Source of the DNA: Linyphia triangularis
Lineage: Eukaryota; Arthropoda; Arachnida; Araneae; Linyphiidae
Length of the DNA stretch: 64,000 bases
Direction: 5' to 3'
NCBI GenBank assembly: GCA_963978545.1
Contig: OZ021731.1
Coordinates: forward strand, 57,461,242 to 57,525,241
Shown in pieces: positions 36,701 through 48,700 of the stretch. Under the pieces are notes generated by a model, which saw only the letters and a list, made by a program, of their open reading frames with translations, did no database searches and was not told where the DNA came from. Each line of letters opens with the position of its first letter. The first letter of the stretch is position 1. Made by a program: the position numbers and the translations under genes.

Positions 36701-39700
36701 AATTTTAAGTGTGACAGTCAAAACGTGTAAGAATACTGAAATTTATCTTACGATACGAAATTTAAAAAAGAAAAATTGCAAAAAGATATGCACACCTAAA
36801 ATTCTAAAAACAAGTTACTCTACCCTTTCAAAATAATAAATGAAAAAACGGATCTAAGTTTCACAATCGGGGTACCATTGTGCATATCATATGTTAAAAT
36901 CATTTATACTTTAGTATGAAACACATTATCCTTAAAGAAAATTAAAATCACTGATATTTAAAGCATTGATTCAAAAGAAAAACTTACTTTTGCTTTTGGT
37001 AAGTTAAAATTGACAGCGATTGCTTCTGCAGCTAAAAGCCTTGTATTATGGTTGGGGATACAGTCGCAGAAACATTCAATGGCATTTTTAAAAACATTTA
37101 CTACAGTTTCTGTCTTGCAACTATCAAAACCAACTGCAATACGTCCACAAAATTTAAATAAGTCCCTGTAAATATAATATTTCATTAGTATACAGAAATC
37201 CTAATATAGAAATACTGAATATAAAAATAAAGTTAGAAATGTTTGTATATTGTGTAAGCACCAAAATATATATTCCTTAAGCAACTGATATAATCTAACA
37301 TAGGCTTTTGTATGAATTTCAACTCCTTTTAAATATGACTCAATTAGAGGACTAGCATATTAAAAGCTAATTTTTTAGCTAATGAAAGCATGAAAATATA
37401 AATCAACAACCTTCAAGATATTGCCTCATTCAGAAAAATCTAACAAAATTATTTATTAATAGCCACAAACTTACAAAATTATGATTTATTAGTTATTTAA
37501 AATAAAATTAAAGGCACAGGCCAAGAATTTTGGGAAGTAATTAGCAAAAAGCAAATTCAGGATTCCCACTAAAATCATAGAACAAAAATCAATGACTTTT
37601 CAAGGATTTTTAAGAACCTAAATAATATTTTTAAGGACCTTCCAAAATTTTGTTTTCAATCATCATCTCTTTATAAAAAAAAATTCAATAAAGGATATGA
37701 TATTCAACGCAAAAAGTAACAGAAATTTTCAATATGTATGTGAAGTAAAAATATTGAAATAATATTTTAGTAAATACTGCTGTTAATAATTCCTTTATAA
37801 TCTACATAACCTCAAATATTTCTTGCCTTTTAATATTTCTCGATTTTAAACTTAATTGATGCATTGTGCAGAGAAAGTAGAATACTCTCCCTAGTTGTAC
37901 CCCAAATATCCTATCTAATCAACAACACAAACGAATTAAAGTAGATGGTAGGGAAAAAAACATGCAGACAGTGCACCTTTTTTTTAAGAAAAAGAATTAT
38001 TCAAATCAAGGATTTGGAAGTCCATAGATTTGCAAAGCATTCCAGGTATGTTTCTGTATAGATTGTTTTGGGCCATCCACAAAAAACACTAAGCAAATAT
38101 TAGAAACTATAATTTCCAGATTTAAAGTTGTTATATATTTTCAAATACTTATGTTTATGATCACATTCTATGCTTTTGTTCTAACACAGCATTCAAGAAA
38201 ATTAAAGCCTTTTAAGGACTTCTAAGCTTTTTCAAGTACTTTTAAAAGAAGTTAGGCCTGGAAAAGAAGTTAAAAAATATTAAGCACTTTTCAATGACTT
38301 TTAATGACCGTGGGAACCCTGAAATTATTTAAATTTTCTTTAAATTATAAACATCAAATTTGATGATATCTTCAGAAGGGAACCAATTATACATATATAT
38401 CATTCAACTGTATATAATTTCAGCCATATATAATTTAAAAAAAAAAAAAAACCAGGGTTGATTTAGTATGAACATTGTGTTTAGAAATTATTTAATCCGT
38501 CAAACCTCATGGATATCATTCGACCATGTCTACAATCAGCATTGAATGGCTCTTGGTCTTCACATTCTTGGGAAATTTTTAGATCCAATGAGAAGAGAGA
38601 GTAGATTACCAAAATCCGAGGAACAATCACCTCCAAAGCAGGCCATTTGGTCACTATAACCTATAAAATATAAATAAAAACCTTATAAATACCAAAACAC
38701 AATGAGAAGCTCCTGTCTGGTTAAAAAGTAGCAATATGAAAAACCATACCTGTTTAAGTTCAGTTTCGGTCAATGGATTGACTGCTATCTTCCGCCACAG
38801 CTTGTCAATTATGTCAGAGTTACTTTTAAACTCTATGTATGATCCATCCATTCCACTTAAAAGTCTATTTAAAAAGTGATAGAGGATGAGATTATTAGAG
38901 ATGATAGTTAAGTTAAGCATTGAAATATATATATTATAACTAGATTGTATAGGACTACACAAAACCAAAAAAATTTAGTTACGTTAAAGTTTGTGTTATT
39001 TCTTTTACAAACGTAAAATTCAATTTTCACATTATCATATCATCACATAAACAAAAACAATTTGAATAATTTACCAACATAGCTTGCATAGTAGCTTAAT
39101 ATATAACGAAGTAACACAAACTATGTAATTAGTTTTACATGAAACTTGAAAATGGCATTTTAAAAATAATGTATCAGGATCCTCGGTGATGGAACCACAC
39201 AAGATGGATCTTACTGAACCTATAACACAGAAATATGAACTCTTCCCCCTCTCGCTTCATCAACCATGTCAACTCTGTTTTATTTAAGATATTGCATAGA
39301 CTTTCCAGTTACAATTCGTACGAATGTAAAAAAACAATTGATAGCTAAAAATAATTTTAAACTATGTTTTTATATATTTGGATTATGGTTTGAATTTTGC
39401 GATAAAATTGGTTTTGGCAATTACATATTATCTGTGTATAAGACAAATTTTAATCAAATTCTACAATGTGTGTCAAGGTTATTCAACTTTTAATGTTACA
39501 AACATGGTACTAATACTGATAACAACATAGAAAAAAATAACACACCTCTGGGTTGCAAACAATTGAAACCCAGGTGCAGCTTTGACAGGGTTGGCATGAC
39601 CAGGCAACACAATAGTTTTAGATTGGAGAACTGGAACTAAAAGTGATATCACATCCATTGGTGCACAGTCAATATCTTCGAGCAGAAGCCAATGACCTTC

Positions 39701-42700
39701 AGCCATGGCATTTACTAACACACCAGGCTTCCAAACAAACTGGCCAGGAATGTCAGTACAACAATGTGTACCCAACAGCATCTAAAAAAAGGAAACCAAG
39801 AAATGAAATTCAAAAAAATTATGACAAAACTGTTTATCAACACACATGAATCGATTTTGTAACAGCATTTAATGTTTCATTACAAACCTATAATGTACAA
39901 CAAAAACAAGCTAATAAAAATTTAAATCTACAGGATAACTGATGATTACTTACACTTTTCAATTGCAAAATTTTAGACCTAGATCCTCAAAAAACATAGT
40001 GATTTTGACAATGCAGAAATCAAGATTTGTGTCCAGCAAACTTTACTTTCCAACGTTAAAAAGAGTCTTAAATAATGCTCAGATTCGATCAAAATTACTT
40101 TAACTTTTTTTTATTGAACATTTCTTTCAACAAAACTTTTAATTTAATAATTTGTGTAGTTTCTGTTTGAGGTATGAGCCACGAGATACATCAGATTACT
40201 AACTTTGAAGTCAACTACCGCAGTAAATATGTTTAATGAAATGAATTAATTATAAGTTTTTATGTTGAGATGAAAGGTAATGAACAACTTCCACACAGGA
40301 TACATAAAAATAAGAACTCTCAAAAAAAAATTTATATACCTTGCTGTCCATATGATCTCCTAACTGAACTTTAAAGAAATTTTCAGCTGGTCTTCTGCCT
40401 GTGACTGCAGCCAGATATTCTACCAAAGATGTTTTCCCACATCCAACGGGTCCTTTTAACAAAACAGCCTCTGATGATGATATAGCCAATCCCAGACTGT
40501 ATAAAGCTTCTGCAATACTTGTAACGCACACCATCCTTGTAGATGTAGAACTCTAAAAATAAAGATAATTTTAAAATTAAGTACTTTTTAGAGTTCAAAC
40601 AAATGTACAGCATTCAAAACACTTAACGGAATCTTTACAAAAAGGACATACATCTTGCATTAAGATGGGTATAGATATTTTAATAATATATAAAAGAATA
40701 ATAAATAAAAGAAATTATTTGCTCAAAAATGGACCAATAAGGTTTCAATAAATTTTATAAAGAGATGGATCTTAAACATATTGAACTATTTTAATGAAGT
40801 GGTTAATTATGACAAAACCAATGATTATATGATACTTGAGTAATAATGCAGCTAACTTGGCAAAGTTTGACAATATGTTTAACAGGATAGGACAATTTGC
40901 AGTGAGATGTTTTCAAACTATTTAAGCTGCACGAATGTGGATGTGTAGTAAGCTCCACAGCAATCCTCAAATTCTTGCATTGCATAGTTATGCTGAAGGC
41001 ATAAATAAAACAAGCTATTTCTATCCCTGAAGGTACATTTTAGTCCGCATTTTTACGCAGAAAGCAGATTAAACAATGAATAAGTGTTAAACAATAAATG
41101 AGAGCCCTGCCTCATATAATAACAACTTAAGAATCAATAGAATAAATTTACCTCAGCATCTTGGACTTTACTTAATAAAATGTTTTGAACATTAACTGTC
41201 TGTGTTGTTAAATCGCATACTGAATCTTCTGAATCCACATCTGCATACAGTTCTTTAGGTAATGGATTGTAGAGCTTGTGACTCCATAACGAACTCAGTT
41301 CCAGACCCCTGTAAAAAGCATTAATTATAGAAAAAAACTAAAAATGACCACACTCAAATAAAACTAACGAAAAAAGCAAGCACGATTTCACACAAAATTT
41401 TAACTAATTATTTTAGGCTTAATACAGTAGAAACAGAAAAAAAAATTCACTCCAGCTTTAGACATTAGTCAGAGTTTAAACTGGGATAAAAAAAAATTGT
41501 AGCAAATATGGCAAAATCACAATTTCCCTTTTGGCAAAATGCTAAAATGATAGTGAGTTATACCACTCGTAAAGACTTTTTATTATAAAATCATTATTAA
41601 AACTAAATATAAAACTATTTTATATCAAATATCAACTAGAAAAACAATTTTCGCCTTTCAGCTTACTAGTTCTTTTTGTTCGATGACAAAGCTTGGGATA
41701 AGAAAAATGGTGATTTGGCAATTTTGTGTTAAAATGCTTTAGCAAAAGAGCTAAACCACACTTTCTAATTTTAGTATTTAATAAAATTCTTAAAAAAATT
41801 GATAAAAAGCTATTTATTAACGACTAATGAAAGATAACCATCTGGTGGAGTGACAGAATCCTAATTCAGGTGTTAGTAAGGAGAGGAAATTTAAGAGAGG
41901 GATAAAGTTACCAAAATACTCTCTCAATAATGTTTACTTAACCCACGAACAGAAAACCTGTTAATAATTGTCTTTTACAATTTAATTATTTATTTATAAT
42001 AATAGTCAATTGTCACTTTATTTGATTTTTTACCGGTAACTTATTTTGCCTTAACATACAGGAAATAATTATTTTAAAATCAGTTCAGTGGTAAAGTGAT
42101 AGCTTAACATATCCATGCAATATCTGATTTTCATATGCTTAGTTAAGTTTTGTTGAAAAAAAAAAAAAATCGAATAAGTGTTTGGGCAACCCTCCTAATA
42201 ACTTTCTGAAGGACTAAATTCTTTATACAAAAACAACATTCACTTTACTTGAAATAAATTAAATAAAACTTACTCCTTTGCACATACTGCAAATTCTTCA
42301 TGAGTAAAGTTATCCTCAAGAATAAGACACAATTCACAATCCTTGATATTTCCTACACGACCGAGACATTGATGGGCATACCTAAAGTCAATAAAAAAAA
42401 ATTCCATACATTAAGTTCTTGTTTACACAAGCACAAATCAAGTAAAATATGATTTTTTTATTTGAAGAACAATTTGTAAAAAACTTAAAAGTGAAAAAAA
42501 ATCTTACAAGAGTTAAGTCTAAAAATATTAAAATAAAATTCTTTTGGGATAGAAAAGATATCTGTAACTAACAACTACCATAATACAATGCTCTCTAAAC
42601 ATTAAAAATGCAGCAGATAAATTCCTCCTGACAAAAGTTGTGCTTAACTTAACAAGTTGAGCGCCATATGTATTTTTAAGGAAATCCCTGTCATGCTTAG

Positions 42701-45700
42701 AAGCGTCACTGCTTAGAAGCGCTCGTATTGTTATCTTGAAATAAATAAAAATTAAATAATATTCATTGATTACTTCAAACAATGTAAATTTTTTAGTTTT
42801 ATATTGTATTTTACACTGTCAGTCACCAATAACTGAAGCAGCCTAAACGCTAAGTTTAGAGTCAGTCACCAATGACTGGAGTGTCACTCAACATGTTAAA
42901 TTAACTCCCAAATTCCATGAATGTATATAATTGAATTACATTTTACAGGGATGAGTTTGGTAAAAAATCAAAAAGCTGAAAACCAAATTCCAAAAATTTT
43001 ATGCGTGAAACACATTTGAAGCTATACTTAAAATAAATTGTGTTCTTTCATGTGCATTTATAACACTGCATCATCTTTGTCCGTCCGTGAGCAAAAATGG
43101 TTTAAAATAGTGGCACCTAGACTAGACGTAAGGATACACTTTGTGCTGTCTTCAGGCATGGTATAGCTCCAAAGCAAAAAAAAAAAATCACGAAATTTTT
43201 GTGAAAACCGGCAAAAACTTCAACATTTCAACAAATCAAACAACTTTAAGCAGTTATACCATATTGACAAACATGCCAAATTTAATTAAATCCAGTTTTC
43301 TAAATTTTTAAGATTTTTTTCTAATTATTTACAAGACTAAAAATCTTAAAATTTAGTTTTTTATTCATATGGTTAAACTTGTTCAGTAAAATAAAAAAGC
43401 AACAAACAATTTTACATACAATTGCAGTTACAATTACAATTTTAAACACAGATTATTAAAAAAAATTACAATTTAGACTAATTTTTAGAATATTTTTGAA
43501 TAACTTTTATACAAAATGATATAAAAATTTGAGTAATTCTGCATAGATTCAAATCAAATGGTGAAATTTAACCTTAAACAGGCACTAATCACGAATATGG
43601 CGGCTATCGTATTAACGGAAGACTAGATGAATGGCTACAATTCGGTGATGAAAATCTCGGTAATAGCTGGTATTAATGTAAACCTCGGCGAAAATTAACA
43701 TCAATCATAGCAAAAGTACTATAAACAATATCACTTACAATACCGGCGAAAATTTAGATATCGGCAAAAACGAAAATCGCAACAACGTGCATATCGGCGA
43801 TAGCGTCCACAATATCAGCACAAATCTTGGTAATATCGATCTTTTCTTGGTAATACTAGTGCAAATTTCGGTAATATCGGATATTACAACAGTATAGCTT
43901 TCGACGAAAATTACTCTCACGCCAACAGAAATATCAAAGTTAGAGCCAAATATACAGGGTCAAAACTCTCAACAATAGCGCTATAGTATCGGCGTAACAC
44001 TTGACTATATTACAATCACAACAACGTAAATCTTGGCGATAGCGCAATTCATCACGGTAATATCGACATTATTTCGGTAACATTGATGCAAATCGCAGAT
44101 TTTACTACAAGGTAGCACTCAGCGAAAATGATCATCAAATAAACGTAAATATCAGTGTTAGAGCCGAATATACCGGAAAAATTCTCAGCAATAGCTTTGT
44201 TATATTGGCGTAATACTCCGCGAAAATGAAAACCACAACAACTTAAATCCCAGCGATAACGCACGTCATAGACATACAAATTTCGGCTGTAGTGGACATT
44301 GCATCAACGTAATGATTAGCGAAAACGAGCATCACATACCAACGTCCAACAAACGAAAATTCCGTGGATGTCAGACTTGAAAGCAAGCACATTATTCGTA
44401 TACGTTAATCGCATTAGTATGAAGGAAATTACATTTTGAGAAGAGAAAAAAATGGCACAAAATAATCAAATTTCGGCGCGGTTGAATAAGTATAAAATGG
44501 GAGTTTATGCGCCAACCTAACTAAAAAAATGCATTTCCGTATATTTTTGAATTTGGAGCAGGAATGTTGTAGGTATTCCGCTCTTCCCGATCGGGTGGAA
44601 GGGAAGCTGATTCGCGATTCAGCCTTAGAAATAAAGGTTATTTTTCTGTGGGATAAAAAAGAAATCGGGAAAAAACGGATTTTTTTTCAGGAATTAGAAA
44701 AGCGGAACTTTCTTTGAAAAAGCGGAAATATTTTTTTTCTAAAAAATTCAAAAAGCGGAATTCAGCCACATGGCGGAATAAACTCATCCCTGATTTTAGC
44801 AGTAAAAAAACTAATAATTTTTGTACTTTAACCAACTTCGATGTAAATGTATCTTAACCAATCAAAATTAACACAGAAAAAAAAACTATTTAAAACTTTA
44901 AAGCTATACAGGAACACTACATAAATACTGGAAGATATCATAAATAAAATAGCTAACAAAAACTTACCATCGAGCTTTAACATCTTTGTTTTTCAAAAAC
45001 TGTACAATCACAGCCCATGACCACAGGTCTTTGAAAAAGGGTGTGTCATAAATCAGGAATAAGTAAGCAGCTTTCAAAAGCTGGTAGGGTGCGGGGGAAA
45101 CAGCTTCTGTCTATTAAAGAAACATAAGATAAGTACATTAAAAGTATTAATTAATGTTTACTGTTTCCGAGACTAATTAAGTCTTTGTAAAAGCCAGATA
45201 ACGTTAAATTCAAATAATTTCCAAAATTAATTCAATTTAAAACTTGGTAGGTATAACAGATCATATTAACTCCATAGTCAATTTCACGAGACAGTTTATA
45301 AAAAAAAAAAAAGTAGTAATATAATCAGACTTCTCTTGTAACTAAGGCAGGTCTTATATAAATGAAAAGAGTCAAATAATATGGTTTTGGATAAAATCTT
45401 CAAAATTTAACGGTGCTTTTTGAAAATATTCTGAATATAGATACGATTCTAAAAAGTTAGAGCAAAATAGGACATTCAAATACCTTTGTCTTTTTCGTAG
45501 GTGGCTGTTCTTCGCCCTCATATCTCCAAAACAAATTTCGGTTTTTGTCAAAGTATACCTTTGCAAATCTAAAAAAAGGAATTTGGAACAGGAATTAACA
45601 AATGAGTTACTAAGTAGAGAATGATATATTTATGAATAATTCTAATAATCACTAAAAATTAAATTATAATTCGTCTAAGAAATTCCTTTGTACTCAAAGA

Positions 45701-48700
45701 TAAAAAAAATAGAAAATCACAAAATACAACTTAAGGTACAGTGTCTTTAAAAGATTGTGCATCATCTCATTAAATTTATATATGCAAGATAAATATTTCA
45801 ATTTCTAAACAGCAAAAAATAAATGCTTATGGTTTAAATATTCCTCAATTGAAAACACAAATTACGGCTGTTATCGCAATAGTCGACTCAATTTTTTGGA
45901 TAACAAGCAACTAAAACTCAAATGCAATTAACATTGTTTAAACATTAAATAGTAAAAGTGCATCGTCATTCATTTAAATTTAAAAACTTCATGTAAGAAA
46001 TTTATTATTATCATTAAATGAATATTCTCTTCAAGACGAGGCAAAACATACCTTCCAACTATTGGATAATTCCAAATAAGTTTCGATAAGCAAATGCACA
46101 GCCACTCGTGCCGGGCATAGCTATCTGAAGAGTTGTCATCAGGAAACTGACTAGTGTGTGTCAAGATCTCTAATAACAGTGGAGAAAACAACTCAGCGGT
46201 TTTAATAGTGTAGTTTTCATTCCACAACAAATCTGAGAGCCTTTGGACAATAGCTTGGTAGTCCTCTTTAGAGCAGATCTGAAACAGTCATAATTATAGT
46301 CACAGTATTCTTAGGATTTCTAGTAAATGAAAAGACCATTTGAACAAAAGTTACAAAAAGTATTTTGCCAAGACAGTGAAATGCTGAAAATGTTTAAAAA
46401 AATGCTTAGAATACTATTAACTAGCTGAAATTTAACTTAATACAATACAGTAAAACTAGAATGAATTAATTAAAGTAGAAAAAGTTACTGATGATGTTGC
46501 TCTACTTGATTACAAGAGATAAGTATATCAAACAGATTAATGAAAATAACTACTCCAACTGTACAGAGTGTATAGACCTACACATAACAAGTATAAAGTG
46601 AAAGGTGACCAGTAAAAAAAAAAAATTATTGGTAGACCTTAAAATGTTTAGTCGCCACTCGCCACAGGTTGATTAAACGGCACGATGAGGCGACTAAATA
46701 AACTAATCAACCGGTTATCTATCATTTCTCCCTTCCCTTACGATATACATTTTAATTGTTACCGAAATTTCTAAATCAATAAAAATCTTCCTTTCCTTTC
46801 TTGTAATCACGTGCGTATACGTCGTTAAAATCCATTAATCCACGATATGGATTCATGAGTTGACAAGGTGCCGACAGAACTAGGAATCCAGGAAAATCAA
46901 AAAATTGTCATTCTTCCAGAAAAATGTCAGGGAATTTTTAAATTTTTTAGTTACCCTTTTAGCATCTCCCGTGAGGGTGCGGCCGCCGCCTTTTTGTTAA
47001 AAAAAATCTTCAAACTTCAATCTGACTGCATCCTTTACAGGCATGATTATTTTTCTTCTTACCTGGAGTTTTTGTCAACAAAATATATTAGAGCCCTTAT
47101 TTTATTTGCATATTATTTCTGTTGTATTTTTAGTTATCCTACAACTTAAAAGCGCAGCCACCGGTAGCCTTACTATTAAAAAAATTTCTCAAACTTCAAT
47201 ATGACTGCATCCTTCACAGGCATGATTATTTTTCTTCTTGCCTGTCGTTTTTGTCAACAAAATATATTAGAACCTTAATTATTTGCGTATTAATTCTGTT
47301 ATATTTTTAGTTATCCGATAATTTAAAAGCGCTGCCACTGGCTGCTTTACTGTTAAAAAAATTCTCAAGCTTCAATCTAACTGCATCCTTTACAGGCAAG
47401 ATTATTTTTCTTCTTGTCTTGCGTTTTTTGTCAACAGAATATATTAGACCCCTAAATTCCCGAATATTTCAAATTGATTCTGACAGTTTTTTTCTTTTTA
47501 TTAACCCTTTACAGCGTTATGTTACAGATGTGCAACAAATCTACACATCCACAAGTGAAAAAGCTGTACTTGATTTTTTTTTTTTTTTTTCATTGACATT
47601 TCATTCAACACAATTAACTAAGATATGTGTTTTTAATTTGTATATTTGATAATACAAATCAAATAAAGAATTGAAACATCCTCTACTTCAAAAAAAAAAA
47701 TCTGAATGCGCTACTGCATACATTTAGGTAAAACCCCAACCTCCGCCTTTCCCTGGCTAAGCCACTGATAAAAAAAAAAAACTGATGAAGTGGCTACTAA
47801 ACTAAAAGTGTCTACCGGCCACTGGCTGCTACTTGAAAATTTCAATTTTCAGGTCTAATTAATGGGTTTTCTTGCTATCACGTTTCTGTGGAATGGTATC
47901 TCCGTGATCCTATGAAATAATGTCTCTGCATCCGTTCAGATGCGTTTACATTTCGATTGCAATTTTTTTTTTATAACTAAATAGACTACTTCCGAGACAT
48001 ATAATAATGCTACAGAAACTGAAATATTTCTCTTTCTTGAGCACTAAGGGTTATATAAGGATTTAAATCTATGTTTACAGTGACCTATTTATTATTTAAA
48101 TATAATAATGCTAAAAAAAATTCATTGAAATCTCGCTCTAATCCTAGTAATGCATATTTTATGGTGTTACTTAATATGCATGTTTTGTTGCAGATTGTTC
48201 AAGTGTATAGTATAATTTGATTTGATTATTTTTTTAATACGAAATTTAAAATGATGGTGTTTTTAAGGCAAGACTAAATTTTTCCATTCTGTAACTTAGT
48301 AACTGTAACTTAGAAACAGAAGCAGTATAGTGCCAGAGGAATTGACAGGGTTACCGCACTTTTCTACTTCTCGCTAAGCCTCCATAGTATACGATGTTTT
48401 GCATGCAGTTCTATTCTGACAACCCTGTTTACCCTATTGAAAGTTGCAAACAATGTTGATTGCTTAACCAGCTACTGACCGATCCGGTGGATGTTCTAGA
48501 GTTTTCTATGATATTCAATTCCAGCAACCCTAGTTTTTCATATTACGAGTCCTATGCTGCGTATTTATAATTAGCCATTTTTTGTAGTTTTAGTGTGTTG
48601 AAAACATTTAAAAAAAAAAATTTAATTTTTGGCAACAGATACAATATTAAAGTACCTTTGCAAAATCTATTTCATACATTTCCCATCCATGTTATTTAAT

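Noticed and set aside
43580..44360. CG-richer repeated block considered as a protein-coding repeat gene
   Set aside because: No frame stays open through the units; it is a tandem array inside a TIR element.
48346..48430. Tiny MITE with ACAGGGTTACC and GACAACCCTGT ends
   Set aside because: The ends match imperfectly, there is no target duplication and no second copy is seen in the window.
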